Positions 9,034 to 17,994 of a stretch of 64,000 nt of DNA are shown here, piece by piece. Both the position numbers and the translations under genes were made by a program. This stretch comes from Ralstonia pickettii (GTDB taxonomy: Bacteria > Pseudomonadota > Gammaproteobacteria > Burkholderiales > Burkholderiaceae), in the NCBI RefSeq assembly GCF_016466415.2, contig NZ_CP066772.2, forward strand, positions 186,001-250,000, in the 5' to 3' direction. Each line of letters begins with the position of its first letter. The stretch's first letter is position 1. Below the pieces are notes generated by a model. That model worked only from the letters and a program-made list of their open reading frames with translations. It did not search any database and was not told the DNA's origin.

Positions 9034-9843
9034 ATGAACCTGACCCAACGACTCGCCCTCGCACTCAGCGCCCTCACCATTGCCGCTGCCGCCCATGCGG
9101 CCCCACTGCGTATCGGCGTCACGCCTGGTGCGCTGGCCGATTCCGTGGAGGTGGCCGCCGCCGAAGCCCGAAAACAGGGGCTGGACGTCAAGGTGGTGGA
9201 GTTGACCGACTGGACCACTCCGAACGTGGCACTCGCCTCGGGTGATCTGGATCTCAATTACTTTCAGCACCAGGCCTTTCTCGACAACGCGATCAAGGAA
9301 CGCGGTTATGCCTTCAAGAGCGTCGGCATCGGCGTGCTGGGCAACATCGGCCTGTATTCCAGCAAGATCAAACGCCTGAGCGATTTGAAGGACGGTGCGC
9401 GCGTGGCCGTGGCCAATGACCCCGTCAACCAGGGCCGTGGCCTGTTGCTGCTGCAGAAGGCGGGGCTGATCAAACTGCGCGATGGCGTGGGTGCACGCGG
9501 CACGCTCAACGACGTGGTCGCCAATCCGAAGAAACTGAAGTTTGTCGAAATCGAAGGCCCGCAGCTCGTACGCGCGCTCGATGACGTGGACCTTGCACAG
9601 GGCTACCCCGCGCACTTCGTCAACGCGGGCAAACCGGACGTTGCAAGCGCCGGCTTGCTGTACTCGGGCATCGACGACGAGTACTTCGCCATCCGCTTCG
9701 TTGCCCGCAACGACAACGCCAACGACCCGCGCATCGCCCGCTTCATCAAGCTGTATCAGGACTCGCCTGCCGTGCGCCAGCAAGTGCGCACGTCCTATGC
9801 CAACGACGACAAGCTCTTCACTCTGCCCTGGGTGAAACGGTGA
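9034..9843 (+). CDS. metQ: MetQ/NlpA family ABC substrate-binding protein
   Basis: 269-residue periplasmic binding protein for a methionine-type importer. After a signal peptide (about residues 1-23, ending AAHA-AP) the family segment LRIGVTPGALADSVE follows, and then DLDLNYFQHQAFLDN, the usual NlpA/MetQ signature. No cysteine is present at the cleavage site, so unlike E. coli MetQ it is not predicted to be a lipoprotein. The ATG at 9034 was chosen because it gives a clean signal peptide; the frame is open to 8971. It is followed by metN after 20 bp and then metI. The ligand may be D/L-methionine or another sulfur compound; the symbol reflects family only. Confidence 0.85.
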   Translation: MNLTQRLALALSALTIAAAAHAAPLRIGVTPGALADSVEVAAAEARKQGLDVKVVELTDWTTPNVALASGDLDLNYFQHQAFLDNAIKERGYAFKSVGIGVLGNIGLYSSKIKRLSDLKDGARVAVANDPVNQGRGLLLLQKAGLIKLRDGVGARGTLNDVVANPKKLKFVEIEGPQLVRALDDVDLAQGYPAHFVNAGKPDVASAGLLYSGIDDEYFAIRFVARNDNANDPRIARFIKLYQDSPAVRQQVRTSYANDDKLFTLPWVKR

Positions 9844-9863
9844 CACGGTAAAGCGCCAAGGCC

Positions 9864-11000
9864 ATGACCACACTCGTCTCAAACCCCGCACACATCTGGA
9901 CCGACGCGATCGCGCCGCATGCCAGGCACGCCGATGCCGCGGTCTCCACCCCCACGGCCGGCACCATCACGTTTCGCAACGTCGGCAAGACGTACCGCGC
10001 GGCCGCGGGCGATGTGCATGCACTGCAAGGCATCGACCTCGACATTCCGGCTGGGGGCATCTTCGGCATCATCGGGCGTAGCGGTGCGGGAAAATCCAGC
10101 CTGCTGCGCACCATCAACGGACTTGAACAACCCACCAGCGGGCAGGTGCTGGTGGACGGCGTCGATGTCGGCACGCTCGGCAGGGCCGCAATGGTGGGGC
10201 TGCGCCGGCGCATCGGCATGATCTTCCAGCACTTCAACCTGCTTTCCGCCAAGACGGTCTGGGAAAACGTCGCGCTGCCGCTGAAGGTGGCAGGCGTGCC
10301 GCCGGCCGAGATCGCGGAGCGCGTGGATGCGCTGTTGGCGCTGGTCGGGCTGGAGGGCAAGCAGCACGTGTATCCCGGGCGCCTGTCCGGCGGGCAAAAG
10401 CAGCGCGTGGGGATTGCGCGCGCACTCGTGCATCGCCCGGAAATTCTGTTGTGCGATGAGGCCACCTCTGCGCTCGACCCCGAAACGACCGACGCCATCC
10501 TCGCCCTGCTGCGCGACATCAACCGCCGCCTGGGGCTGACGATCGTGCTCATCACGCATGAGATGGGCGTGATCCGCGATATCTGCGACAACGTGCTCGT
10601 GCTCGAAGCCGGCCGCATTGCCGAGCAAGGCCCCGTGTGGCGCGTCTTTGGCGACCCGCAGCACGACGCCACAAAGGCCTTGCTCGAACCGCTGCGCGGC
10701 GGCCTGCCCGAAGACGTAGCGCTCCGTTTGCAGCCCACGCCGCCCGCGCGCGCTCCGTTCGAGCAACTGATCGAACTCAGCTACACCGGCACCGCCGCCG
10801 TGCCGGAACTCGCGCAGATTGCTCAGGCGCTGCACCAACCCACCCGCCTGCTGCGCGCCGACCTTGACCGCATCCAGGGCCGCACGCAAGGGCGCCTGCT
10901 GGTCGCAGCAGCGGGCAGCACGCTGTCGGCTGACGCGCTCGCCGCGCTGCAGTTGTCGCAACACACCCGGAGCCTCGGCTATGTCGCCGCTCACGATTGA
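9864..11000 (+). CDS. metN: Methionine-type ABC transporter ATP-binding protein
   Basis: 378-residue ATPase of a MetNIQ importer on the cytoplasmic face of the inner membrane. Walker A is at residues 71-78 (GRSGAGKS), the signature LSGGQKQR at 174-181, Walker B ILLCDE just after 195, and the H-loop follows in LITHEMG. The C-terminal section (about 290-375) fits the NIL regulatory domain that binds methionine in MetN proteins. An unusual N-terminal extension of about 35 residues precedes the ABC domain. The stop overlaps the metI start by 20 bp, implying translational coupling. Confidence 0.92.
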   Translation: MTTLVSNPAHIWTDAIAPHARHADAAVSTPTAGTITFRNVGKTYRAAAGDVHALQGIDLDIPAGGIFGIIGRSGAGKSSLLRTINGLEQPTSGQVLVDGVDVGTLGRAAMVGLRRRIGMIFQHFNLLSAKTVWENVALPLKVAGVPPAEIAERVDALLALVGLEGKQHVYPGRLSGGQKQRVGIARALVHRPEILLCDEATSALDPETTDAILALLRDINRRLGLTIVLITHEMGVIRDICDNVLVLEAGRIAEQGPVWRVFGDPQHDATKALLEPLRGGLPEDVALRLQPTPPARAPFEQLIELSYTGTAAVPELAQIAQALHQPTRLLRADLDRIQGRTQGRLLVAAAGSTLSADALAALQLSQHTRSLGYVAAHD

Positions 11001-11634
11001 CCGCATCTGGCAGGGCTTGCTCGACACGCTCACGATGGTGTCGGCCTCCGCGCTGATCGCCGTGCTGGCCGGTATTCCGCTGGCGCTCATCCTGGTGCTG
11101 ACCGCGCCGGGCAATGCGCTGGAGTCGCCGCGCGTACACCGCGTGCTGGGTGCACTCATCAACGGCTTTCGGGCCACGCCATTCATCATCCTGCTGGTGG
11201 CGCTGCTGCCGTTCACGCGGCTGGTGGTGGGCGCAACGATTGGCGTATGGGCGGCGGTCGTACCGCTGTCGATCAGCGCCACACCGTTCTTCGCGCGCAT
11301 TGCCGAGATCAGCCTGCGCGAGGTCGACCGCGGCCTGATGGAAGCCGCCCAGGCCATGGGTTGCGAGCGTCGCCACATCGTCTGGCACGTGCTGCTGCCA
11401 GAGGCACTGCCCGGCATCATCGGCGGCTTTACGCTGACGGTGGTGTCGTTGATTGGCGCATCGGCCATGGCGGGTGCCGTTGGCGCAGGCGGGCTGGGCG
11501 ACATTGCCATCCGCTACGGCTATCAGCGCTTCGACACCACCGTCATGGCGGTGGTGATCGTGGTGCTGATCGGGCTGGTGAGCCTCGTGCAGTGGGTGGG
11601 GGATGTCTCGGTGCGGCGGCTGAAGGCGCGTTGA
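10981..11634 (+). CDS. metI: Methionine-type ABC transporter permease
   Basis: 217-residue inner-membrane permease with about five hydrophobic helices. The cytoplasmic EAA loop that docks onto the ATPase is visible ([20 protein letters not shown]), as is the GAGGLGD element near the C-terminus, both typical of MetI. The ATG at 10981 lies inside the end of metN. Together metQ, metN and metI form a complete importer in one operon, placed between the dioxygenase/peptidase genes and the encapsulin operon, which suits import of a sulfur amino acid. Confidence 0.92.
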   Translation: MSPLTIDRIWQGLLDTLTMVSASALIAVLAGIPLALILVLTAPGNALESPRVHRVLGALINGFRATPFIILLVALLPFTRLVVGATIGVWAAVVPLSISATPFFARIAEISLREVDRGLMEAAQAMGCERRHIVWHVLLPEALPGIIGGFTLTVVSLIGASAMAGAVGAGGLGDIAIRYGYQRFDTTVMAVVIVVLIGLVSLVQWVGDVSVRRLKAR

Positions 11635-11745
11635 GAGCTCGTTGATTTTTTTTGCTAGTGGTCCATTCCCGGTTTCATCCCCGGCAGGGGGAGAAAAAGA
11701 GACGCACCACCACCCCCCGCCCCGCCAAAGGCCAAAGGCCAAAAC

Positions 11746-11793
11746 AAAAAAACGCCCCGCCAGCCCGTGCATCGGACCAACAGGGCGTCTTTC
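11746..11793. terminator. Probable bidirectional terminator between metI and the desulfurase
   Basis: ACGCCC (11752-11757) pairs with GGGCGT (11783-11788). The left side is preceded by an A run, which is a T run for leftward transcripts, and the right side is followed by CTTTCTT. The loop is long (25 nt), so the hairpin is moderate. It lies between convergent operons. The rest of the 178-bp gap is low-complexity C/A-rich sequence with no gene. Confidence 0.5.
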
Positions 11794-11812
11794 TTCAACA
11801 GCCCAAAATGCC

Positions 11813-13684
11813 TTACCGCCGGGCCAGCGCCCCCACCACGCGCACGAGTTCATCCACCTCCTCGCACGTGTTGTAAAACGCCAGGGATGGCCGCACCGTG
11901 GCCTCCACCCCAAAGCGCCGCAGGATGGGCTGCGCACAGTGATGGCCGGAGCGCACGGCAATACCTTCGCGGTTGAGCGCCGCGCCCACTTCTTCGGTGC
12001 GGTACCCAGCCAGCGTGAACGACAGCACGCTCGCCTTGTTGGCAGCCGTACCGATCAGCCGCAAACCGGGAATGCGCGACAGCCCATGCGTGGCATACAC
12101 CAGCAGGTCGTGCTCGTAGCGCGCGATGTGCTCCAGGCCGATACGCTCGACGTAATCAAGCGCAGCGCCCAGCCCCACCGCGTCGGCAATGTTGCCGGTG
12201 CCGGCCTCGAAGCGCGCGGGTGCGGGCTGGTACAGCGTCTTCTCGAACGTGACGTCGGCAATCATGTTGCCGCCGCCCTGCCACGGCGGCAGCGTGTCGA
12301 GCAGATCCTGCTTGCCGTAGACCACGCCAATGCCTGTCGGCCCGAAGACCTTGTGGCCGGAGAACACGTAAAAGTCCGCGTCCAGCGCCTGCACGTTCAC
12401 ACGCAAGTGCGAGACCGCCTGCGCCCCGTCCACCAGCACGCGCGCGCCGGCCGCATGCGCCAGTGCGATGATCTCCTGCACGGGCGTCACCGTCCCCAGC
12501 GCATTCGACACCTGCGTGACCGACACCAACTTCGTCCGGGGGCTCAGCAGCTTGCGGTATTCATCCAGCAGGATCTGCCCGCTGTCGTCCACCGGAATCA
12601 CGCGGATGCGCGCCCCCACCTGCGCGGCCAGCTGCTGCCACGGCACGATGTTGGCGTGGTGCTCCAGGTGCGAGACGATGATCTCGTCCCCCGCGCCGAT
12701 GTGCTGACGGCCAAACGTCTGCGCAACGAGGTTGATCGCCTCGGTGGCGCCGCGCACGAAGATGATCTCGCTGGCCGACCGCGCACCGAGAAAGCGCGCC
12801 GCCTTGTTGCGGGCACCCTCATATGCGTCGGTTGCACGTGCGGCCAGTTCATGCGCCGCGCGGTGGATGTTGGAGTTCTCGTGCGCGTAGAAATACGCCA
12901 GCCGATCGATCACCGCTTGCGGCTTGTGTGTGGTGGCAGCGTTGTCCAGCCAGATCAGCGGTCGGCCATTGACGCGCTCGGCCAGGATCGGAAAATCCCG
13001 CCGCACGGCATGCACGTCGAAAGCGCCAACGCGATGCGGCTGGTGGCTCTGCTGGTCCCTCGTATTGCGCGGTGCCTCCAGCGTGGGCGCGGCCGGGCCG
13101 CCGGCTGGCGCGAGGAAGTAGAACTGCCCCGCCTGCGCAGCCCCACCCGGTTGCCGCAATGCATCCGGCCCCGCAGGCGGCGTGCCAGATGCGCCATCGA
13201 TCAACCGTGCCAGCGCATCGGTGCCCGGTAGCTGAAACGGCTGCGCTGAGACACGATCCTCCGGCACACCCGCCTCCGACGCCGCCACCCCCGCATGCGG
13301 CGCAGCGGACTGATATCCGCTCGCCTCACCGAGGAAGTAGTACGGCGAACTCGGGGCCGAGACGGGATGCGCAGGTACAGGCTGGCCATGACCGGGTGCC
13401 AGCTGCGGCAGCGCCGCCGCATACTGCGTCGGCACACCCAGCACAGGGACGTGCGATGCAATCGGTGCGGCATCCGCAACGGGCAACGCGTTCAACTGCG
13501 GCGATGTGCCCACCGGCGCCAGATCGATGGCGGGCTCTGGCTCCCTGCCGGGTAGCGCCGTGAAGAACGCGTTGGCCAGTTGCGCCAGCGCAGCCGCATC
13601 CGGCAAACCAGCCGGCACGTCGCCCGCCGGCAGCGCCAGGCCGCTCACGCCGGGCGCATTACTTGTAGGTGTCGGGGTAGTCAT
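11813..13684 (-). CDS. Encapsulin-associated cysteine desulfurase (SufS-like) with cargo N-terminal domain
   Basis: 623-residue PLP enzyme. The SufS/CsdA-like core begins near residue 221 and contains the PLP lysine K445 (FSGHKVFGP) and the catalytic C583 (RSGHHCAQPI); it takes sulfur from L-cysteine, forming alanine and a persulfide. The first 220 residues are Ala/Pro-rich and predicted disordered. They carry short aromatic motifs (YYFLGEA at 115-121, LARLIDG at 158-164, QFYFLAP at 187-193). Such an extension is known as the encapsulation domain of family 2A encapsulin cargo. The gene overlaps the upstream shell gene by 26 bp and ends the operon. The product is therefore likely packed inside the shell to deposit sulfur. 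Confidence 0.93.
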   Translation of the reverse strand: MTTPTPTSNAPGVSGLALPAGDVPAGLPDAAALAQLANAFFTALPGREPEPAIDLAPVGTSPQLNALPVADAAPIASHVPVLGVPTQYAAALPQLAPGHGQPVPAHPVSAPSSPYYFLGEASGYQSAAPHAGVAASEAGVPEDRVSAQPFQLPGTDALARLIDGASGTPPAGPDALRQPGGAAQAGQFYFLAPAGGPAAPTLEAPRNTRDQQSHQPHRVGAFDVHAVRRDFPILAERVNGRPLIWLDNAATTHKPQAVIDRLAYFYAHENSNIHRAAHELAARATDAYEGARNKAARFLGARSASEIIFVRGATEAINLVAQTFGRQHIGAGDEIIVSHLEHHANIVPWQQLAAQVGARIRVIPVDDSGQILLDEYRKLLSPRTKLVSVTQVSNALGTVTPVQEIIALAHAAGARVLVDGAQAVSHLRVNVQALDADFYVFSGHKVFGPTGIGVVYGKQDLLDTLPPWQGGGNMIADVTFEKTLYQPAPARFEAGTGNIADAVGLGAALDYVERIGLEHIARYEHDLLVYATHGLSRIPGLRLIGTAANKASVLSFTLAGYRTEEVGAALNREGIAVRSGHHCAQPILRRFGVEATVRPSLAFYNTCEEVDELVRVVGALARR

Positions 13685-14597
13685 GGTACTTGCCGATCTC
13701 CACGTCTTCGAGCACCGCCAGCGCGTCTTCGGTCAGCACGGCCAGCGAGCAATACAGCGAAATCAGGTACGACGCGATGGCGTTCCGGTTGATGCCCATG
13801 AAGCGCACCGACAGGCCCGGGCTCTGCTCGCCCGCCACACCCGGCTGATACAGGCCCACCACGCCCTGGCGCTTGTCGCCCACGCGCAGCAGCAGAATCT
13901 TCGTGCGGCCGTTTTCGTCAATGGGCACCTTGTCCGACGGAATCAGCGGCAGGCCGCGCCATGTCAGGAACTGGGAGCCGAACAGGCTGACAGTGGGCGG
14001 CGGCACGCCACGGCGTGTGCATTCGCGGCCAAACGCGGCAATCGCCAGCGGATGCGCAAGGAAGAACGCTGGCTCTTTCCAGACCTTGGTGATCAGCTCG
14101 TCCAGATCGTCAGGCGTGGGCGCGCCGGTGAGCGTGGAGATGCGCTGCGTTTCATCCACGTTGGCCAGCAGGCCGTAGTCGGGGTTGTTGATCAGCTCGC
14201 TTTCCTGACGCTCCTTGATGGTCTCGATGGTCAGGCGCAGCTGCTGCTGGATCTGGTCGTGCGGGCTGCTGTACAGATCCGAGACACGCGTATGTACGTC
14301 GAGCACCGTCGTCACCGCGTTGAGGAAGTACTCGCGCGGATGTTCGTCGTAGTCGACAAAAGTCTGCGGCAGCTCTGCCTCGTCGCGCTGCGAGCAGGCA
14401 ACACGCACATCGCGCGGATTCTTCACGCGGTTCAGGCGGAAGATGCCGGCCTCCACCGGCTGCCACTGCAGCAGGTGCACCAGCCAGCGCGGGCTGATGG
14501 TGGACAACTGCGGAACAGTCTTGGTCGCGTTCGCCAATTGGCGTGCGGCACTGTCGCCTAGCGCGGTGCGCACGTCCTGGGTATCTGCTTCTGCCAT
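13659..14597 (-). CDS. Family 2 encapsulin shell protein (SrpI-like)
   Basis: 312-residue HK97-fold shell protein of a protein nanocompartment. The sequence matches the SrpI/family 2A pattern: a helical N-arm (LVHLLQWQPVEAGIFRLN), the E-loop and P-domain region with VDYDEHPREYFLN, and the conserved C-terminal A-domain (GLSVRFMGINRNAIASYL, then LAVLTEDALAVLEDVEIG). The length is typical. No cyclic-nucleotide-binding domain is inserted, which separates family 2A from 2B. The start at 14597 follows GGGAG. The gene lies between serine acetyltransferase (upstream) and its desulfurase cargo (downstream), the arrangement known for sulfur-storing family 2A systems. Confidence 0.92.
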   Translation of the reverse strand: MAEADTQDVRTALGDSAARQLANATKTVPQLSTISPRWLVHLLQWQPVEAGIFRLNRVKNPRDVRVACSQRDEAELPQTFVDYDEHPREYFLNAVTTVLDVHTRVSDLYSSPHDQIQQQLRLTIETIKERQESELINNPDYGLLANVDETQRISTLTGAPTPDDLDELITKVWKEPAFFLAHPLAIAAFGRECTRRGVPPPTVSLFGSQFLTWRGLPLIPSDKVPIDENGRTKILLLRVGDKRQGVVGLYQPGVAGEQSPGLSVRFMGINRNAIASYLISLYCSLAVLTEDALAVLEDVEIGKYHDYPDTYK

Positions 14598-14687
14598 GCA
14601 ATGACTCCCAACTTCATTTGAAAAAATGCCCCCGTTTCTCTGGCGGGTGCGGTGGATAAAACCGGTGGGAAAGGCACGTCGGGCGAA

Positions 14688-15689
14688 TCAGCGCGCGGGG
14701 TGTGCCTCGCTGTGGCTGTGCGTGTGCGGCCGAGGGCTCTGAACGCCCTCCTGCACGCCGCTCTGCACGTTTGCCTGGGTGACGCTGCTGCCGGGCGGCA
14801 CGCTGCGCGTGAGCCACACGTTGCCGCCAATGGACGAGCCGCGTCCGATGGTGATGCGCCCGAGGATGGTCGCGCCGGCGTAGATGACGACGTCGTCTTC
14901 CACCACCGGGTGGCGCGCAACGCCCTTCTCAAGATGGCCATCGGCATCGGCAGAAAAGCGCTTGGCACCGAGCGTCACCGCCTGGTAGATCCGAACGCGC
15001 TCGCCAATCACGGCGGTCTCACCAATCACCACGCCCGTACCGTGGTCGATGAAGAAGCCGCTGCCGATCTGGGCGCCGGGGTGGATGTCGATGCCCGTGT
15101 CGGCATGCGCGGTCTCGGCGACCATGCGCGCGAGCAGCGGCAAGCCGGCGCGGTACAGGTGATGGGCAATGCGGTGATGGATGACGGCAAGGATGCCGGG
15201 GTAGCACAGCAGCACCTCGTCGACGCTGCGCGCTGCGGGATCACCGTGGTAGGCGGCCAGCACGTCGGTATCGAGCAGGCGACGCAGCATGGGGAGTGCC
15301 GCCGCGAAGTCGCGCACGAGTCGCACAGCCTCGGCATCGGGATCGCGATCCACGGCGCGCGCCTGGCGCACCGTGTGACGCAGTTCCAGCCGCACCTGCG
15401 CTACCAGCGCATTGAGTGCCGAATCGAGCGTATGGCCGACGTAGAAGTCTTCGCTTTCTTCACGCAGGTCCGTGGGGCCGAGCCGCATGGGGAACAGTGC
15501 CCCGCGCAGCGCCTCCAGGATCTGCCGCACCGCCTCGCGCGAGGGCAACTCGCGGCCCGTGACTTCGGTACGGCCGTTGCGGGCGCGCCAATCAGCCCGG
15601 GCCGCACGCAACTCGCCGACGATGCGGTCCAATTGCCAGCCTGGGTCGTGTGCGGGCGCAGGCCTGCCCGCGATGACGCGATCGCTCAT
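14688..15689 (-). CDS. epsC: Serine O-acetyltransferase, EpsC type
   Basis: 333-residue enzyme making O-acetyl-L-serine from serine and acetyl-CoA, the carbon acceptor for sulfide in cysteine synthesis. The C-terminal half is a left-handed beta-helix of hexapeptide repeats, with the active-site stretches DIHPGAQIG (201-209) and IDHGTGVVIGE (214-224). The N-terminal 170 residues form the long helical domain of the EpsC branch. The tail is His-rich. It is the second gene of the leftward operon, 48 bp after the rhodanese gene and 90 bp before the shell gene. This gene pairing is standard in family 2A encapsulin loci and links cysteine supply to the encapsulated desulfurase. Confidence 0.92.
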   Translation of the reverse strand: MSDRVIAGRPAPAHDPGWQLDRIVGELRAARADWRARNGRTEVTGRELPSREAVRQILEALRGALFPMRLGPTDLREESEDFYVGHTLDSALNALVAQVRLELRHTVRQARAVDRDPDAEAVRLVRDFAAALPMLRRLLDTDVLAAYHGDPAARSVDEVLLCYPGILAVIHHRIAHHLYRAGLPLLARMVAETAHADTGIDIHPGAQIGSGFFIDHGTGVVIGETAVIGERVRIYQAVTLGAKRFSADADGHLEKGVARHPVVEDDVVIYAGATILGRITIGRGSSIGGNVWLTRSVPPGSSVTQANVQSGVQEGVQSPRPHTHSHSEAHPAR

Positions 15690-15737
15690 CGTCGCTCCCC
15701 TGTTCTGTTGGTTTGATTGTTAGCGCTGCGGCGGCGC

Positions 15738-16256
15738 TCAGTCCTGCTGCCAGGGCAGGCCCCAGCGGCGCCAGCCGCCGGCTTCGCCGCGTTGCTGCTG
15801 TTCGTCCAGGTCGCCCTCGAAGCCTTCCAGCACGTTGAACACGTTCTGGAATCCGGCAGCGGCGGCGGCTTCCGCTGCGGCAGCAGAGCGTTTGCCACTG
15901 CGGCACAGCAGCAGCACCACGGCGCTCTTGGGCGCGGCTTTCTCCAGCTCCCGCAGGAAGCGTGGGTTCTTGATCATGGCGGGCCCGGTCTGCCACGCCG
16001 CGTGAGGGGTATCCGGCACACGACCCACGAACTTCCGTTCTTCCGCTGTACGCACGTCCACGAGTACGGCGTCGCCACGGCTGACCAGCGCCCAGGCTTC
16101 GGCCGGTGTCAGCCCGCCCGCGTAGCGCAGCCCCTGCTCGCTGGCGTGGCTGCGTGCGCGCTCCAGCAGCGTTGACGAGGGTGTAGACAGCACGCTGTCG
16201 AGCACGGCCTGCACAGCCGGATCGCGTGGCGCAGTTTGAACGGTGGTGGCAGACAT
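15738..16256 (-). CDS. Rhodanese-like sulfurtransferase
   Basis: 172-residue single-domain rhodanese. The active-site loop CRSGKRS starts at C118, and the preceding strand ends VVLLLC as is usual; the N-terminal CH2A-like segment VLVDVRTAEER is also present. Such proteins carry persulfide sulfur between donors and acceptors. It is the first gene of the operon with serine acetyltransferase, encapsulin and cysteine desulfurase, so it may deliver or withdraw sulfane sulfur for the compartment (inference). The C-terminus is Trp/Gln-rich. Confidence 0.9.
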   Translation of the reverse strand: MSATTVQTAPRDPAVQAVLDSVLSTPSSTLLERARSHASEQGLRYAGGLTPAEAWALVSRGDAVLVDVRTAEERKFVGRVPDTPHAAWQTGPAMIKNPRFLRELEKAAPKSAVVLLLCRSGKRSAAAAEAAAAAGFQNVFNVLEGFEGDLDEQQQRGEAGGWRRWGLPWQQD

Positions 16257-16440
16257 CGAACCTCCGACTTAGTGATCGCAACGAGCGCGCAATGGGTGAC
16301 GGACAAGCCCACTCTAGCCTTGGGTGATATTTGATAAAACGAATAAAACCGCCCTTCGATCCACGGTCATCGCATAACGCCGGCCTGCATGACGCGCCGT
16401 ACCGAAGCGCGTCCGTTGGTGCGCCGGGTCATTACAATGC

Positions 16441-16472
16441 GAACAGTCCAGAACAGTTGTACGTGACTGTTC
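16441..16472. promoter_or_regulatory. GAACAGT operator (MocR-type), copy 2
   Basis: GAACAGT at 16441-16447, a 3-bp gap, GAACAGT at 16451-16457, an 8-bp gap, and ACTGTTC at 16466-16472. This is the exact architecture found at 6238-6269. It lies 29 bp before the MocR gene and about 185 bp before the divergent rhodanese gene, so it can serve autoregulation and control of the encapsulin operon. Confidence 0.78.
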
Positions 16473-16501
16473 CGAATCATCTGCCCGGAGGGCTACCGCC
16501 C

Positions 16502-17920
16502 ATGAAACTCCAGATCGATCCCGCCACCCGCGTCCCCATCTCCGACCAGATCGTGGCCGGCGTACAGGCGTGGATTCGCGACAACGACGTGCGCCCCGGC
16601 GCCAAGCTGCCGTCGATCCGGCAACTGGCGGCGGACTACGGCATCAGCCGCTTCCCCGTGATCGAGGCGTATGACCGGCTGGTTTCGCTGGGCCTGCTGG
16701 ACTCGCGCCACGGCTCGGGCTTCTACGTGGCTGAGAGCAACCTGACGGGGCGCGACGGGCGCGGCTGGTCAGACCCGCGCCGGGCGGAGGCCGAGTCCAA
16801 ACACATCTTCGAGCAGTTCAGCTACCCCGACGGCATGCTCAAGCTCGGCGGCGGCTTCGTGCCGGCAGACTGGCGCGATGTCGATGGCCTGACGCAGGCC
16901 ATCCGTCAGGTATCGCGCACCGATACGCATGCGGTAATCGACTACGCCTCGCCACTGGGCAACGCGGCGCTGCGGCATCAGGTCATGATGCGTGCGCGGC
17001 AGCTCGGCATCCAGGCCGACCCGCCCAATGTGCTCATCACCGCCGGCACGAGCCAGGCGATCGACCTGGTAATGCGGCACCTGCTCAAACCCGGCGACAC
17101 GGTCTTCGTGGAAGACCCGGGCTACTACACCGTGTTTGGGCTGCTGCGGCTGCACGGCGTGAAGCTGGTCGGCATTCCGCGCCGCAGCGACGGGCCGGAC
17201 GTGGAAGTGACGGAAGCGATGCTGCGCGAGCATCGGCCCAAGCTGTTCTTCATCAACACCGTGCTGCAGAACCCCACGGGCTCGGTGGTGTCACCGCCGG
17301 TGGCGTTCCGCCTGCTTGAACTGGCGCGGCGCCACGGTTTCACGTTTCTCGAAGACGACATCTTTGCCGACCTTCAGGCCGATCCGACCGCACGGCTTGC
17401 CACGCTGGACCAGCTGGATCATGTGATCTACGTGGGCGGGTTTTCCAAGACAGTGTCGGCATCGCTGCCAGTGGGTTACCTGATTGCCAAGCGCGAGCTG
17501 GTACATGACCTGACCAACGTGAAGATGCTGACCAGCGTGGGCGGCTCCCGCTTTGCCGAGGCCGTGGTGAGCACGCTGCTGGAGCGCGGCGCCTATCGCA
17601 AATATGTGGAGCGGCTGCGCCAGCGCGCGGGTGACTCCGTCATCGCGTCGCTGGATGTGTTGGCCGATGCAGGCTGGGAGGTGTTTCACCATCCGTCGGG
17701 CGGCAACTTCCTGTGGGCGCGCGTGCCGCATGTGGAGGATTCGCGCGATCTGGCAGCCACCGCAGAAAAGCACGGCGTGACGTTGGCGCCCGGGCATTAC
17801 TTCCGACCGAACCTGGAGGTATCGCCGTGGGTGCGCATCAACAGCGCCTACGCGACCGAGCCCCGTGCGGTAGCCTTCCTGCAGGAGGCGGGGCGGCGGC
17901 CCGGCCGCAAGCGCGCCTGA
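16502..17920 (+). CDS. MocR-type regulator (GntR winged helix plus aminotransferase domain)
   Basis: 472-residue transcription factor. Residues 1-75 form a GntR winged helix (VRPGAKLPSIRQLAADYGIS, then SRHGSGFYV). Residues from about 110 form a fold-type I aminotransferase domain with PLP-binding K316 (GGFSKTVSA). MocR proteins use PLP or its adducts with amino compounds as effector (family knowledge). The ATG at 16502 follows GGAGGG; the frame is open to 16331. The gene is divergent from the encapsulin operon. Its own upstream operator recurs at the TauD/DUF2917 locus, so it probably senses a sulfur amino acid or amine and controls all three units. Confidence 0.9.
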   Translation: MKLQIDPATRVPISDQIVAGVQAWIRDNDVRPGAKLPSIRQLAADYGISRFPVIEAYDRLVSLGLLDSRHGSGFYVAESNLTGRDGRGWSDPRRAEAESKHIFEQFSYPDGMLKLGGGFVPADWRDVDGLTQAIRQVSRTDTHAVIDYASPLGNAALRHQVMMRARQLGIQADPPNVLITAGTSQAIDLVMRHLLKPGDTVFVEDPGYYTVFGLLRLHGVKLVGIPRRSDGPDVEVTEAMLREHRPKLFFINTVLQNPTGSVVSPPVAFRLLELARRHGFTFLEDDIFADLQADPTARLATLDQLDHVIYVGGFSKTVSASLPVGYLIAKRELVHDLTNVKMLTSVGGSRFAEAVVSTLLERGAYRKYVERLRQRAGDSVIASLDVLADAGWEVFHHPSGGNFLWARVPHVEDSRDLAATAEKHGVTLAPGHYFRPNLEVSPWVRINSAYATEPRAVAFLQEAGRRPGRKRA

Positions 17921-17994
17921 CGCCAGCGTGCCGGGCACGCGCGTTGCGATGCAGTTGAGGTTCATGCCGCATGCAGCGGCGCAGGAACCCGATC

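Noticed and set aside
11701-11760. Repeated GGCCAAA units as a possible tandem repeat
   Set aside because: Only two or three imperfect units; low-complexity intergenic sequence.
11642-13231. Long rightward open frame of 529 codons opposite the cysteine desulfurase
   Set aside because: It is the antisense of a clear PLP enzyme; its Arg/His/Gln-rich composition is that of a GC-rich shadow frame.
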